DNA from: G963675935 sp963719005
Lineage (GTDB): Bacteria; Planctomycetota; Planctomycetia; Pirellulales; Thermoguttaceae
DNA: 64,000 nt
Direction of reading: 5' to 3'
Assembly: GCA_963719005.1 (NCBI GenBank)
Contig: CAVRAR010000014.1
Coordinates: forward strand, 186,001-250,000
Position 1 is the stretch's first letter. The number at the start of each line of letters is the position of its first letter. Below, in pieces: positions 17,099 to 25,388 of the stretch. Both the position numbers and the translations under genes were made by a program. Under the pieces are notes generated by a model that was not told where the DNA came from, searched no databases, and was given only the letters and a program-made list of their open reading frames with translations.

Positions 17099-17126
17099 TT
17101 ACAATTTGCGTCCGATGGACTATAAT
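17099..17126 (+). promoter_or_regulatory. Candidate promoter just before the heptosyltransferase start
   Basis: TTACAA (17099-17104) and a perfect TATAAT (17121-17126) are 16 bp apart. The ATG at 17135 is only 9 bases beyond the -10 box, so transcription would begin at or just before the start codon (leaderless mRNA). Confidence 0.45.
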
Positions 17127-17134
17127 ATCGCTCG

Positions 17135-18174
17135 ATGAAGATCACCCCGCATCCTGATTGTCCGCCTCAGCGCGATCGGCGACGCCATCCAAACGATGCC
17201 GGTCGCTTGTGCGCTGCGCGAGCGATTTCCCGACGCGTTTCTGGCCTGGGCGGTCGAATCGCGGGCGGCGGCGCTGTTGCGTGGCCATGAAGCCCTCGAC
17301 GAATTGATCGAATTGCCGCGCGGCTGGCTCAAGTCGCCCGGCGGCGTGTGGCGATTGCGCCGCCGACTGCGCGACCTGCAATTCGATGCGACGATCGACG
17401 TTCAAAGCCTGACGAAGTCGGCCGTCCTGGCGTGGCTCTCCGGCGCCAAGCGGCGAATCGGCTTCGGCAATCCCGGCGGCCGCGAACTGAGCCGATGGTT
17501 CAACAACCAACGCGTTGACCCCAAGGCAACCCACGTGGTCGATCGCTATCTGGAATTGCTCCGGCCGCTTCGGGATCGAGTCGCCGACAGTCCGATTTCA
17601 AGTGCCGGAGCACGAGGCGGACCGCGCCGCCGCCGAAGCGATGATCGGCGAATTGGGACTCGCCGCAGGCTTTGCAATTATCAATCCCGGAGCGGGCTGG
17701 CCGTCGAAACTCTGGCCCACCGATCGTTATGCGGCCGTGGCGCGTCATCTCGGCGACGCCTGGCATCTGCCGACGTTGGTGGTTTGGGCCGGACCGGCCG
17801 AGCGGCCGATGGCCGAGCAGATCGCCGCCGCGGGGGCGACGGTCTCCATCGCGCCGCCGACCACGCTGCCCGAGTTGGCCGCGCTGGCCCGGCGGGCGAA
17901 ATTGTTCATCGGGGCCGATACGGGCCCGCTGCATTTGGCGGCGGCGGTGGGAACGCCTTGCGTCGGCCTGTACGGCCCCTGGCCGGCATCGCGTCACGGG
18001 CCTTACGGCCAGCGACACATCGCGTTGCAGAAGATGTTTTTCGAGGGTTCCGCCCGCGCCCGCCGCACCGCCCCGGCAGTCTACATGGAGAGCATCACGA
18101 CGGAGATGGTCTGCGAGGCGTGCGACAAGATAATAATGCAAATTGAAGAATGCAAAGTGAAAAATGCAAATTGA
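17135..18174 (+). CDS. Glycosyltransferase family 9 (heptosyltransferase-like), two frameshifts
   Basis: The protein can be assembled as MKIT + 'ILIVRLSAIGDAIQTMPVAC' ... 'VVDRYLELLRPL' + 'GIESPTVRFQVPEHEAD' ... 'IINPGAGWPSKLWPTDRYA' ... 'FIGADTGPLHLAAAVGTPC', about 345 residues. These are the motifs of GT9 enzymes, which add heptose or similar sugars to lipopolysaccharide core. One surplus base lies in the CCCC run at 17144-17148 and another near 17563-17576. The last residues ('IMQIEECKVKNAN') come from an AT-rich repeat. The breaks look like sequencing errors, since both flanks are otherwise intact. Confidence 0.8.
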
Positions 18175-18183
18175 AGAATGTAA
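18131..18183. repeat. AATTGAAGAATGCAAA direct repeats
   Basis: Two copies of TGCAAATTGAAGAATG and a divergent third unit lie over the 3' end of the heptosyltransferase gene and reach the mutY start. They encode that protein's tail. Confidence 0.65.
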
Positions 18184-19263
18184 ATGACCCTTCCCGATGC
18201 TTCCTGGCTTCGCTCCTTCCGGCGACGGCTGCCGGCGTGGTTCGACCGGCATGCGCGAAAGCTGCCGTGGCGGCGAAACCGCGATCCGTATGCGGTCTGG
18301 GTGAGCGAGATCATGCTCCAGCAAACCCAAGTGGGAACGGTCCTCGGCTACTTCGATCGCTTCCTGGCGGCATTTCCGACGATCGAAGCCCTCGCCGCGG
18401 CCGATGAACATGACGTGCTGCGGTTGTGGGAAGGATTGGGCTACTACCGCCGCGCCAGGCAGCTTCACAAGGCGGCGAAAATCATCGTGGCCGAACATGC
18501 CGGCAACTTTCCTCGCAATTCCGAGGTCGTCCGCCGCCTGCCGGGCATCGGCCGCTACACCGCCGGCGCGATTCTCTCGATCGCCTTCGACGCCCGCGAG
18601 CCGATCCTCGAAGCCAACACGCTGCGGCTGCTGAGCCGGCTGTTGGCTTACGACGGCGATCCGCGATCGGCCGAAGGGCAACGGTTTCTTTGGGCGATGG
18701 CCGAAGCCGTATTGCCGCGGCGAGGCTCGGGCCGCATGAATCAGGCCCTCATGGAATTGGGGAGCGAAGTTTGCACGGCCCGGGCGCCGCGGTGTGAAGA
18801 TTGCCCCGTCGCCGCGCTGTGCCGCGCCAACCAACTCGGCCGGCAACTGGAAATCCCGCGGCCGAAGGCGAAGCGAGCGATCGAGGCGGTGCGGCAGGCG
18901 GTCGTAATCGTTCGCCGCCGCGGCCGGGTGTTGCTGCTGCGCTGGCCGGAAGGACGGCGGTTCGCGCGGCTCTGGGATTTTCCGCGATTTCCCATCAATT
19001 CCGACCGCCCCGCCGACGTGCACCGCGAGTTGGCCGAGAATGTGCTCGCGCTGACCGGCGTGGTCATTGCCCCGGATCGGCAGGTCAAGACGCTCACGCA
19101 TGGCGTCACGCGATTCCGCATCACGCTGGAATGTTACGAAGCGAAGTTCCTATGCAACGGCAAGGATTCCGCGACCACGCTGGAAACGCGTTGGCTGCGG
19201 CCGGCGGAATTGGAGGAGTATCCGCTCAGCAGCACGGGGCGGAAACTGGCGGGGCTGCTGTAG
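18184..19263 (+). CDS. mutY: A/G-specific adenine glycosylase
   Basis: A 359-residue base-excision repair enzyme that removes adenine opposite 8-oxoguanine. Residues 1-215 are the glycosylase: 'SEIMLQQTQV' with the catalytic Glu (E42), helix-hairpin-helix 'LPGIGRYTAGAI' (119-130), and the [4Fe-4S] ligands C197, C204, C207 and C213 (C-x6-C-x2-C-x5-C). The C-terminal NUDIX-like domain (about 235-359) recognises 8-oxoG. At the position of the catalytic Asp (Asp138 in E. coli, in ILDGNV) this protein has Glu143 (ILEANT). It overlaps the repeat tail of the upstream gene region, with a gap of 9 bp. Confidence 0.93.
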   Translation: MTLPDASWLRSFRRRLPAWFDRHARKLPWRRNRDPYAVWVSEIMLQQTQVGTVLGYFDRFLAAFPTIEALAAADEHDVLRLWEGLGYYRRARQLHKAAKIIVAEHAGNFPRNSEVVRRLPGIGRYTAGAILSIAFDAREPILEANTLRLLSRLLAYDGDPRSAEGQRFLWAMAEAVLPRRGSGRMNQALMELGSEVCTARAPRCEDCPVAALCRANQLGRQLEIPRPKAKRAIEAVRQAVVIVRRRGRVLLLRWPEGRRFARLWDFPRFPINSDRPADVHRELAENVLALTGVVIAPDRQVKTLTHGVTRFRITLECYEAKFLCNGKDSATTLETRWLRPAELEEYPLSSTGRKLAGLL

Positions 19264-19280
19264 ATGGTTGGCCCCACAAA

Positions 19281-19354
19281 GGAGACGGAGGAGGTTGTCG
19301 CAAGAAAGTCTCGCGCAATGGAAAACGCTCTCCCGACAACCTCCTCCGTCCCCC
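19281..19354. repeat. Palindrome, family B
   Basis: GAGACGGAGGAGGTTGTCG and CGACAACCTCCTCCGTCCCC enclose a 33-bp loop, between the convergent mutY and DUF1080 genes. A second small hairpin, CTGGGCACTGAAGTGCCCAG (19370-19389), follows and touches the DUF1080 stop codon. Confidence 0.82.
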
Positions 19355-19388
19355 TGGTTACCTCGACTGGGCACTGAAGTGCCCAGCC

Positions 19389-20051
19389 CTAGGGAAGCGT
19401 CTTGATGCGGATGTTGCGGAACGCCACCGGATCGCCGTGGCCGAGCCAGCCGATGTAGCCCTTGGCGTTGTGCAGGCCGGGATGCGGCTGGTGGTCCAGC
19501 GTTTTGTCGATCTTTTTCAGGTCGGCGTCGACGATCACCTTACCATTGACCGTCACCTTGATGCGGCTTCCGTTGGCGATGATTTCTTCCTGATTCCACT
19601 TGCCGACGGGCTTCAGCGAACCGCGTTTGGCCGGCACGACGCCGTAGATCGAGCCGTGATACTGCCACGGCTCGAGGGTCTTGTAGCTGGGATCGCTATC
19701 GTCGAGAATCTGAATTTCCATGCCGGCAAAGGTGGGAATGCCTTGCATGGGCGTGCGAATGCCGACGCCGTTGTTTCCGGCCGGCGGCAGCTTGAACTCG
19801 AAGCGCAACACGAAATTGGCGTATTGCTTGGCCGTAAAGAGATTGCCGTCGGTCCTATTGCACACCATCGCGCCTTTTTCGACCACATAGCCCTTCACGT
19901 CCCCCTGCCAGCCCTTCAGCGTCTTGCCGTCGAAGAGGCTGACGAACCCCTCCTTGGCCTCTTTCGCCGAAAGGCCGGCGGTCTTCGCGTCTCCGGCATA
20001 AACAGAACCGATAACAAGAAACATCGCAACAAAAATGCCGATGCAACGCAT
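19389..20051 (-). CDS. DUF1080 (3-keto-disaccharide hydrolase) domain protein
   Basis: A 220-residue secreted protein. The signal peptide is residues 1-19 (MRCIGIFVAMFLVIGSVYA). The DUF1080 jelly-roll fold follows, with 'GFVSLFDGKTLKGWQG', 'VLRFEFKLPPAGNNGVGIRT' and 'GMEIQILDD'. The ending 'GYIGWLGHGDPVAFRNIRIK' is characteristic. Some members hydrolyse 3-keto-disaccharides; planctomycetes carry many copies, most of unknown substrate. It stands alone, convergent with mutY. Confidence 0.9.
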   Translation of the reverse strand: MRCIGIFVAMFLVIGSVYAGDAKTAGLSAKEAKEGFVSLFDGKTLKGWQGDVKGYVVEKGAMVCNRTDGNLFTAKQYANFVLRFEFKLPPAGNNGVGIRTPMQGIPTFAGMEIQILDDSDPSYKTLEPWQYHGSIYGVVPAKRGSLKPVGKWNQEEIIANGSRIKVTVNGKVIVDADLKKIDKTLDHQPHPGLHNAKGYIGWLGHGDPVAFRNIRIKTLP

Positions 20052-20130
20052 GGGAGCGATTCCTCATTGGTAAGAGTGGGCGAAGACGTGGGGTAGGCTG
20101 AAGTAAAGGGCGCAGACAACCGCGACGTCA

Positions 20131-20436
20131 CTACGTGTGGGCCGTTTCGGCCTGCTCCATCCACGCCGGCTTCAGACCGTAATAGAGAACATCCGGGTCA
20201 ATATCGGCGCCATTGGGCCATGCAATAGTGCCGCCGTCGACCCTCATTAAACGGAACAACGCCGGATCGTTGCGAATCGGCTCGAACACCGGACCGTGTA
20301 GATACGGCTCTAGGTCGATTTCCCGTCGAGTATCATTGTCGAACACAACCAGCGCCCTGAAGCCATCCAATGGCGTCACGGCACAAACGCGAACTCGTGG
20401 GCTTAACTCTTTTATGATGCGATTCCTCGAATCCAA
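20131..20436 (-). CDS. DUF2442 domain protein
   Basis: A 101-residue protein with the DUF2442 pattern: 'VRVCAVTPLDGFRALVVFDN', 'REIDLEPYL', 'PALFRLMRVDGGTIAWPNGA', 'DIDPDVLY'. The start overlaps the toxin gene by 25 bp, so it is the third gene of the toxin-antitoxin operon. DUF2442 proteins often lie next to DUF4160 or toxin-antitoxin genes, but their function is not established. Confidence 0.82.
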   Translation of the reverse strand: MDSRNRIIKELSPRVRVCAVTPLDGFRALVVFDNDTRREIDLEPYLHGPVFEPIRNDPALFRLMRVDGGTIAWPNGADIDPDVLYYGLKPAWMEQAETAHT

Positions 20437-20765
20437 CGGGCAAGGCGAATTCGAATGCGTTGAAGCCGTTCGGACGTCAACCGGCCGACCGTGCCCTGGA
20501 ATATGTCTCCAGACGCGACCGCAAGGCGAGAAACGCGAACGACGCTCGGTACGTTCAAGCCCGTTGTCGCAAAATCAGAATCTTCGCGACGAAGCACTTC
20601 ATCAAGAGCGGGTACCTGCTGTTGAAGGCGACTTGAAATCATGCAAACGAGCCAATCGTTATGCACGCTCGGAAGTTGACGGAGAACCAACGCCGGCCTT
20701 AGTTTGCCGACGCCCTGATCCGCCTGGGGAAAAGTGAACAGCACAATTTGCCCTTCGTCGATCAT
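20412..20765 (-). CDS. MazF/PemK-like toxin
   Basis: A 117-residue protein with 'EGQIVLFTFPQADQGVGKLR', 'RPALVLRQLP' and 'WLVCMISSRL', the pattern of a divergent PemK/MazF group usually paired with DUF2281-like antitoxins. It overlaps the antitoxin gene by 4 bp and the DUF2442 gene by 25 bp. It is the third MazF-type gene in the window. Confidence 0.85.
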   Translation of the reverse strand: MIDEGQIVLFTFPQADQGVGKLRPALVLRQLPSVHNDWLVCMISSRLQQQVPALDEVLRREDSDFATTGLNVPSVVRVSRLAVASGDIFQGTVGRLTSERLQRIRIRLARWIRGIAS

Positions 20766-20986
20766 TGGAATCTTTCCTTGAGATCGTCGAGGGTGTAGGA
20801 CGACTCTTCATCTTCCATTCCCCGCATGGCGGACGCCAGCGACAACGCCGACCATGCCGCATCGTCTTGCTTCGCTCCCTGTCCGGCCTTCCGTGTCTCG
20901 ATGAATTCGACGAAGTCGAGCACTTCCCGCTGCGCGTCCTCCGGCAGCGATGTCACTCGTTGAGCAATGGATTGGGCCGTGGTCAT
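20762..20986 (-). CDS. Probable antitoxin (DUF2281-like)
   Basis: A 74-residue acidic protein, 'MTTAQSIAQRVTSLPEDAQR' then 'EVLDFVEFIETRK', with the tail 'YTLDDLKERFQ'. This resembles DUF2281 antitoxins paired with MazF toxins. The stop overlaps the toxin start (ATGA). Repression of its own operon is expected. Confidence 0.8.
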   Translation of the reverse strand: MTTAQSIAQRVTSLPEDAQREVLDFVEFIETRKAGQGAKQDDAAWSALSLASAMRGMEDEESSYTLDDLKERFQ

Positions 20987-21168
20987 GATAAGTTCCTTTC
21001 CTTCCGAGTCGCTTCACAATCTTGCAGGGCAGATGGGTTGTGTGGGGCAACCAAGAAAAATGACCGATTAACCGCGACGATTTCTTCTCCGCGATCAACT
21101 GCTTCTATCCAATTGTACATTCTTTTCCCGTCTGGGCCAATCGTCTTGTGCCACACTTGCCATGACAT
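20983..21168 (-). CDS. Possible small ORF of 61 residues
   Basis: A short frame beginning 'MSWQVWHKTIGPDGKRMYN' that overlaps the antitoxin start by 4 bp (ATGA) and the end of the membrane-anchored gene by 74 bp. No family is recognised. The ATGA overlap is suggestive, but chance cannot be excluded. Confidence 0.25.
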   Translation of the reverse strand: MSWQVWHKTIGPDGKRMYNWIEAVDRGEEIVAVNRSFFLVAPHNPSALQDCEATRKERNLS

Positions 21169-21595
21169 CGATCAAGTGTTCGCGAGCGGAGCAAATCTCA
21201 TCGTTCGCAGGACGACTGCCTACCGATTCCTCCAGAGCTTTGCGCACCAATCTATTGTACTTCTCGTAGGCGTCAAGAGCCGATTGTGTGCCAAGCAACT
21301 TCAGTCGGTGACGGGCACCGATTCTCTTTGCCTGAATTTCGGCCGGAGGGATACAGCCACCAGCCCCCTTTTCGGCCAGTGCCAACTCATTGACCTCCAC
21401 CAAAGCGATGATTTCCATGTATAGCTTCAGTCTCAAATCATGGCGACGATTGCGTCTTTCACGCCTCTCTGTCCACCACTGCGTCAAGAACGCAACGGTT
21501 GCGGCGGCAACCAGGCTGCCAAAGAACGCAGCCGCGAGTATGTGCAACATCGTATGCGGCGCATCCGGCACACCAAATTGAAATTGAAAGACCAT
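21095..21595 (-). CDS. Hypothetical membrane-anchored protein
   Basis: A 166-residue protein with one N-terminal membrane helix (about 16-38, 'MLHILAAAFFGSLVAAATVA') followed by a basic RRERRNRR stretch and a helical cytoplasmic domain. No family is recognised. It lies between thiC and the toxin-antitoxin operon on the same strand. Confidence 0.6.
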   Translation of the reverse strand: MVFQFQFGVPDAPHTMLHILAAAFFGSLVAAATVAFLTQWWTERRERRNRRHDLRLKLYMEIIALVEVNELALAEKGAGGCIPPAEIQAKRIGARHRLKLLGTQSALDAYEKYNRLVRKALEESVGSRPANDEICSAREHLIDVMASVAQDDWPRREKNVQLDRSS

Positions 21596-21619
21596 CGGAA
21601 TCTCCGTGAGGCAACTGCC

Positions 21620-22927
21620 TCACCGTCCCGCCTTCTCCTTCGTCATTCGCCGCAATTCCTCGGTCGTCTTCATCGAGCAGAACTTCGGGCCACACATGCT
21701 GCAATAGTGCGACTTCTTATCGCCGTCGGCCGGCAACGATTCGTCGTGCATCCGCCGGGCGGCCTCGGGATCGAGCGAGAGCCGAAACTGTTCGGGCCAG
21801 TCGAAGGCGAAGCGGGCGCGGCTCAAGGCGTCGTCGCGGTCACGCGAGCCGATGCGGTGCCGGGCCAAATCAGCGGCGTGCGCGGCAATCTTGTACGCAA
21901 TCACACCTTGCCGTACGTCTTCCAGGTTGGGCAAGCCCAAATGCTCCTTCGGCGTCACGTAACAGAGCATCGCCGCGCCGTACCACGCCGCCATCGCCGC
22001 GCCGATCGCACTGGTGATGTGGTCGTAGCCGGGCGCCACGTCGGTCACGATCGGGCCGAGCACGTAGAAAGGCGCCTCGTCGCACCACTCCTGTTCGAGC
22101 CGGATGTTCCGCTCGATCTGGTCCATCGGCACGTGACCTGGCCCCTCGATCATCACCTGGCAGTTTCGCTGCCGGGCGCGGCGGCCAAGCTCGCCCATCA
22201 CCTTAAGCTCCGCAAACTGCGCCTCGTCACTGGCGTCGGCGATCGAACCGGGCCGCAGCCCGTCGCCGATGCTCCAGGTCACGTCGTACTTGTACATGAT
22301 GTCGCACAAGTCGTCGAAGTGGGTGAAGAACGGGTTTTGCTGGCCGTGGACGGTCATCCACTTCGCCACCAACGAGCCGCCGCGGCTGACGATGCCCGTC
22401 AGACGCCGTTGGCACAGCGGCAAGTGCTCGCGGAGGATCGCGGCGTGGATCGTCATGTAATCGACGCCCTGCCGGGCTTGCTGTTCGACCACCTCCAGAA
22501 AATCCCGCGGTCGCATGTCTACGATATCGTCAATCTGCTGGGCCACTTGGTAAATGGGAACCGTACCAACCGGCACGGCAGCCGCCTCGACGATTCGACC
22601 GCGCACCGCGTCGATTTGATCGCCGGTCGAAAGGTCCATCACGGTGTCGGCCCCGAATTGGACCGCCGCCAGCAGTTTTTCGACCTCGCAGGCGGAATCG
22701 CTGGAAACGGCCGACTTGCCGATATTCGCGTTGATCTTGGTTCGCGCGGCGATGCCGATGCCGATGGGAGCGAGGTTCTTTGCCAGATGGGCCTTGTTGG
22801 CCGGGATCACCATCCGTCCGCGCGCGACCTCGTCCCGAACGAATTCCGGCTCCAGTTGTTCGGCACGGGCGACCGCCTCGATCTCGGGCGTCATCTGGCC
22901 TGCCCGCGCACACTCGATCTGGGTCAT
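21620..22927 (-). CDS. thiC: Phosphomethylpyrimidine synthase
   Basis: A 435-residue radical SAM enzyme that converts aminoimidazole ribotide to the thiamine pyrimidine (HMP-P). Motifs are 'GIGIAARTKINANIGKSAVS', 'GADTVMDLSTGD', 'REHLPLCQRR' and 'IEGPGHVPMDQ'. The C-terminal CxxCx4C ligands of the [4Fe-4S] cluster are in CSMCGPKFC. The start at 22927 ('MTQIECARAGQMTPEIEAVA') fits the family; a longer frame adds 16 unlikely residues. No thi box (TPP riboswitch) could be recognised upstream. No other thi gene is in the window. Confidence 0.95.
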   Translation of the reverse strand: MTQIECARAGQMTPEIEAVARAEQLEPEFVRDEVARGRMVIPANKAHLAKNLAPIGIGIAARTKINANIGKSAVSSDSACEVEKLLAAVQFGADTVMDLSTGDQIDAVRGRIVEAAAVPVGTVPIYQVAQQIDDIVDMRPRDFLEVVEQQARQGVDYMTIHAAILREHLPLCQRRLTGIVSRGGSLVAKWMTVHGQQNPFFTHFDDLCDIMYKYDVTWSIGDGLRPGSIADASDEAQFAELKVMGELGRRARQRNCQVMIEGPGHVPMDQIERNIRLEQEWCDEAPFYVLGPIVTDVAPGYDHITSAIGAAMAAWYGAAMLCYVTPKEHLGLPNLEDVRQGVIAYKIAAHAADLARHRIGSRDRDDALSRARFAFDWPEQFRLSLDPEAARRMHDESLPADGDKKSHYCSMCGPKFCSMKTTEELRRMTKEKAGR

Positions 22928-23193
22928 GGCTTGGTTCCGTACCCGACTATCCGCACCAGCACCACCCCTTGTCACAAAGCCCGGCGCAGTGATGCAGTAT
23001 AGAGGGACGGCAGGCGGCGGTCAAACGTCACTCGCCGTTGGAGCAGTCTTCCCATTTTATCCAGTCGTCAAAGCTCTGCTAATACTCAAGATCGACGCAA
23101 TCGAAACCGATACCTTATTTGGAATAGTCATTCACAGCTAATCCGTGCGCACTACCAGGATGCGCAGCCACCCACAGGAAGGGTACTGAAGCA
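22928..23193. other. Divergent intergenic region of thiC and the 23194 gene
   Basis: This 266-bp gap must hold the promoters of both divergent genes. No clear -35/-10 pair, riboswitch or palindrome is visible. Confidence 0.4.
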
Positions 23194-23916
23194 ATGAACC
23201 GGCAGAAGACGGGGCTAACGGTGCTAGCTCGCTTTCCAGACGTCAACGATGAGACGGAGTCGCCGACGCAGGCGAGCGAGACCAAGGAGCGGGGCTTGCT
23301 GGAATCGAGCGGCCGGTGGATCGGCCAGGCAATGTCGATTAAGTTGCTCGCGGGCATGACGTTGTTTCTGTTGGTGGGGGCCGTCCTTCCGTTTTGCCTC
23401 GGCCAGAAGTCTCCGCCGCCCGGCGCATCGGCAGCGAGTGATACTATCTCGGCTTGGCAGCCCAAACGAGAACAAACACCGACGCAATCCGTTCCCGACG
23501 GGAGCGAGATGGGCGGCGTGACGATCGCACGCCGGCCAATTGTGCGGGTTTCCGCCACTTCGGACCAATTGCCCCCGCCGGCGACTCTTCCGGCCCCAGC
23601 CGTCGCCCGACGCGAACCACCGGCCGCCCCGACGGTTGCCGAGTCGTTGATGTCGCCGCGAGCAACGAACGAGGCCAAACGCGAGCTGCCAGCGGTTCCG
23701 ACGGGCAACCACCCCGCGATGGCGTCAGATTGGTCGCCTCCACCAGGTGCGGACCAGCAACCCGCCAAACCGGGCACCGAGGCGTCAACATGGGACGCAA
23801 ACCGAGCGCCGGCGGCTCGCTCCCCTGAATATGAAGCCGATCGCCGTGTCGGCCGTCCGCAGCGGGAGCCTGCGGCTGCGCAGTTCGAGGGCACAATCGA
23901 CGGCACCAACCGTTAG
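23194..23916 (+). CDS. Proline-rich single-pass membrane protein of the exopolysaccharide cluster
   Basis: A 240-residue protein. Residues 1-45 are polar, 48-70 form one membrane helix ('IKLLAGMTLFLLVGAVLPFC'), and the rest is disordered and rich in Pro, Ala and Arg ('LPPPATLPAPAVARREPPAA'). No family is recognised. It starts 8 bp before the end-to-start gap to the ATPase gene, so the two are likely one operon. A scaffold role for a polysaccharide machine is only inferred from position. Confidence 0.65.
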   Translation: MNRQKTGLTVLARFPDVNDETESPTQASETKERGLLESSGRWIGQAMSIKLLAGMTLFLLVGAVLPFCLGQKSPPPGASAASDTISAWQPKREQTPTQSVPDGSEMGGVTIARRPIVRVSATSDQLPPPATLPAPAVARREPPAAPTVAESLMSPRATNEAKRELPAVPTGNHPAMASDWSPPPGADQQPAKPGTEASTWDANRAPAARSPEYEADRRVGRPQREPAAAQFEGTIDGTNR

Positions 23917-23924
23917 GAATCGTT

Positions 23925-25262
23925 ATGACAGCACTCGACCAAGCATTCATTCGAGCGTTCTCGCAGCAAGGCACGCTGCCCGCGGTTTCACCGCGGCAGT
24001 CGGCGGGCAACTCGCCCAATTCTCGTGTCAACGAAGATGGGGTTGCCCCGTGTGACGCTGTCGCGCCGAAAGCCGAGCCTCAGCCATCTGCCGTCCCATG
24101 TGCTCCCGACGTCGCTCGCCCGCACATCTCCGACGTGTTCCGCGACGTGTTGGCGACGTTGGAAAGGCCTCCCCTTCGGCCGACAAGTCCCGAAAAGGGC
24201 CGGGCCCCAACGACGGACGGTTCGTGGAGTTCGGCAGCCGACGCAGGCAGCGGGGCGTGGATCGCCGACTGGTGTCAGACGTCCGTCGGCATGGCTGAGC
24301 CCTTGGACTTGGCCGAGCCCATTGTGCTGGCGGAATCGGTCGGCCTGGCCGAATCGGTCGATGAGCCGGAACCGCGCGAACTGTCGGAACCGGCGGGAAG
24401 AAGGGAACCAGCCCACACGTTGGACCCGGTCGATGCGAAGGATCTTGGCCACGGGGAAGCCCGCGCTCGGGCAAGAATCGAGCCGCCGCGTCAACAGGAG
24501 CAACGAGAAGAACGGACCACCATCGACAATGTACAATCAGCAATCAGCGATCCGCGATCCGCAATCGGCAATCAACAATCCTCCGTCGCGCCGCCGGACT
24601 TCAAGCCGGCTTGGCAGGTGGAACGGTTCACCTGGCCCCGGGTTTGCCGGCGATTGATGGCGCGAGCCGCCGAGGAATTCGATCGTCTGGCCGACGCCCT
24701 GCTGGCGGCAAACGCACGCGGCCAGAAAGTCCTGGCGATGGCGGGCTGCTGCCGCGGCGAGGGCGCCACCACGCTGTTGCTGTGCGCCGCCCGACAACTG
24801 GCCGAGCGAGGCGTCAAGTTGGTGCTGGTCGACGCCGACCTCGCTCAGCCTCGGCTCGCCAAACGTCTTGGCGTGGAACTGCAATCCGGTTGGAACGAAA
24901 CATCCGGCGAGGAGGCAACATTCCTGAGCAATGCGATCGTCGAGTCGGCCGCCAACAACCTGGCGCTCTCGGCGATCCGCCAGCCGGCGGACGACCCAAA
25001 ACGCGGCGATTGGTCGCGGTTGGCCCCCTGCCTCGACACCCTGAGAAACCACTACGAAATGGTGCTCGTCGATCTGGGGCCTCTGGAAAGCATCGAATCG
25101 ACCGGCGACCTTTTTGAGCGGACGGTCGGCGGAAAGATCGACGCCATCTTGTTGATTCGCAATCCGCGGATCACGTCGGAGGCTCGGCTGGCCGACGTCG
25201 AAGCGCAGTTGACCGCCTCTGGCGTCGCACTGGCCGGACTCATCGAGAACTTTGTGGCCTAA
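23925..25262 (+). CDS. BY-kinase/CpsD-like P-loop ATPase with degenerate Walker A
   Basis: A 445-residue protein. Residues 1-220 are disordered, with LAEP/LAES repeats near 125-145. Residues of about 200-218 are encoded by the AATCAGC repeat tract in frame. The ATPase domain at about 245-445 has 'VLAMAGCCRGEGATTLLL' where CpsD-type proteins carry GEGKST, so the P-loop Lys is absent. Walker A' 'LVLVDADLAQPRLAKRLG' and Walker B 'EMVLVDLGPL' are present. No Tyr-rich tail is seen. CpsD-like proteins control polysaccharide chain length; this one may be a pseudo-ATPase. It precedes an ExeA-like ATPase. Confidence 0.8.
   Translation: MTALDQAFIRAFSQQGTLPAVSPRQSAGNSPNSRVNEDGVAPCDAVAPKAEPQPSAVPCAPDVARPHISDVFRDVLATLERPPLRPTSPEKGRAPTTDGSWSSAADAGSGAWIADWCQTSVGMAEPLDLAEPIVLAESVGLAESVDEPEPRELSEPAGRREPAHTLDPVDAKDLGHGEARARARIEPPRQQEQREERTTIDNVQSAISDPRSAIGNQQSSVAPPDFKPAWQVERFTWPRVCRRLMARAAEEFDRLADALLAANARGQKVLAMAGCCRGEGATTLLLCAARQLAERGVKLVLVDADLAQPRLAKRLGVELQSGWNETSGEEATFLSNAIVESAANNLALSAIRQPADDPKRGDWSRLAPCLDTLRNHYEMVLVDLGPLESIESTGDLFERTVGGKIDAILLIRNPRITSEARLADVEAQLTASGVALAGLIENFVA
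24527..24586. repeat. Degenerate AATCAGC/GATCCGC tract, translated
   Basis: Degenerate 7-mers (CAATCAGCAATC, GCGATCCGCGATCCGC) lie in frame inside the ATPase gene. The same kind of tract fills the gap at 7902-8012. Confidence 0.65.
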
Positions 25263-25280
25263 ATAGACTTGCGTGATCCT

Positions 25281-25359
25281 GGGAAAAAGGGGACAGGTCC
25301 AATTTGTGCGAAGCACCCTCCGGGCCGTTCCGGCAAATTGGACCTGTCCCCTTTTTCCC
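25281..25359. mobile_element. 79-bp palindromic element, second copy (family A)
   Basis: The arms are identical to those at 6596-6674. The loop is the reverse complement of that copy's loop with one difference, so the element is inverted. A direct repeat TTGTGGCCTA lies on both sides (25252-25261, including the upstream stop codon, and 25362-25371), though not abutting: it is 19 bp away on the left and 2 bp on the right. Confidence 0.8.
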
Positions 25360-25388
25360 TCTTGTGGCCTAGCAAGGACCATTGAACC

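Noticed and set aside
22928..23020. Possible TPP riboswitch before thiC
   Set aside because: The minus strand has GGGGTGGTGCTGG and GGGTACGGAACC, but the conserved CTGAGA and the typical pyrophosphate-binding segment are missing. The similarity is too low.
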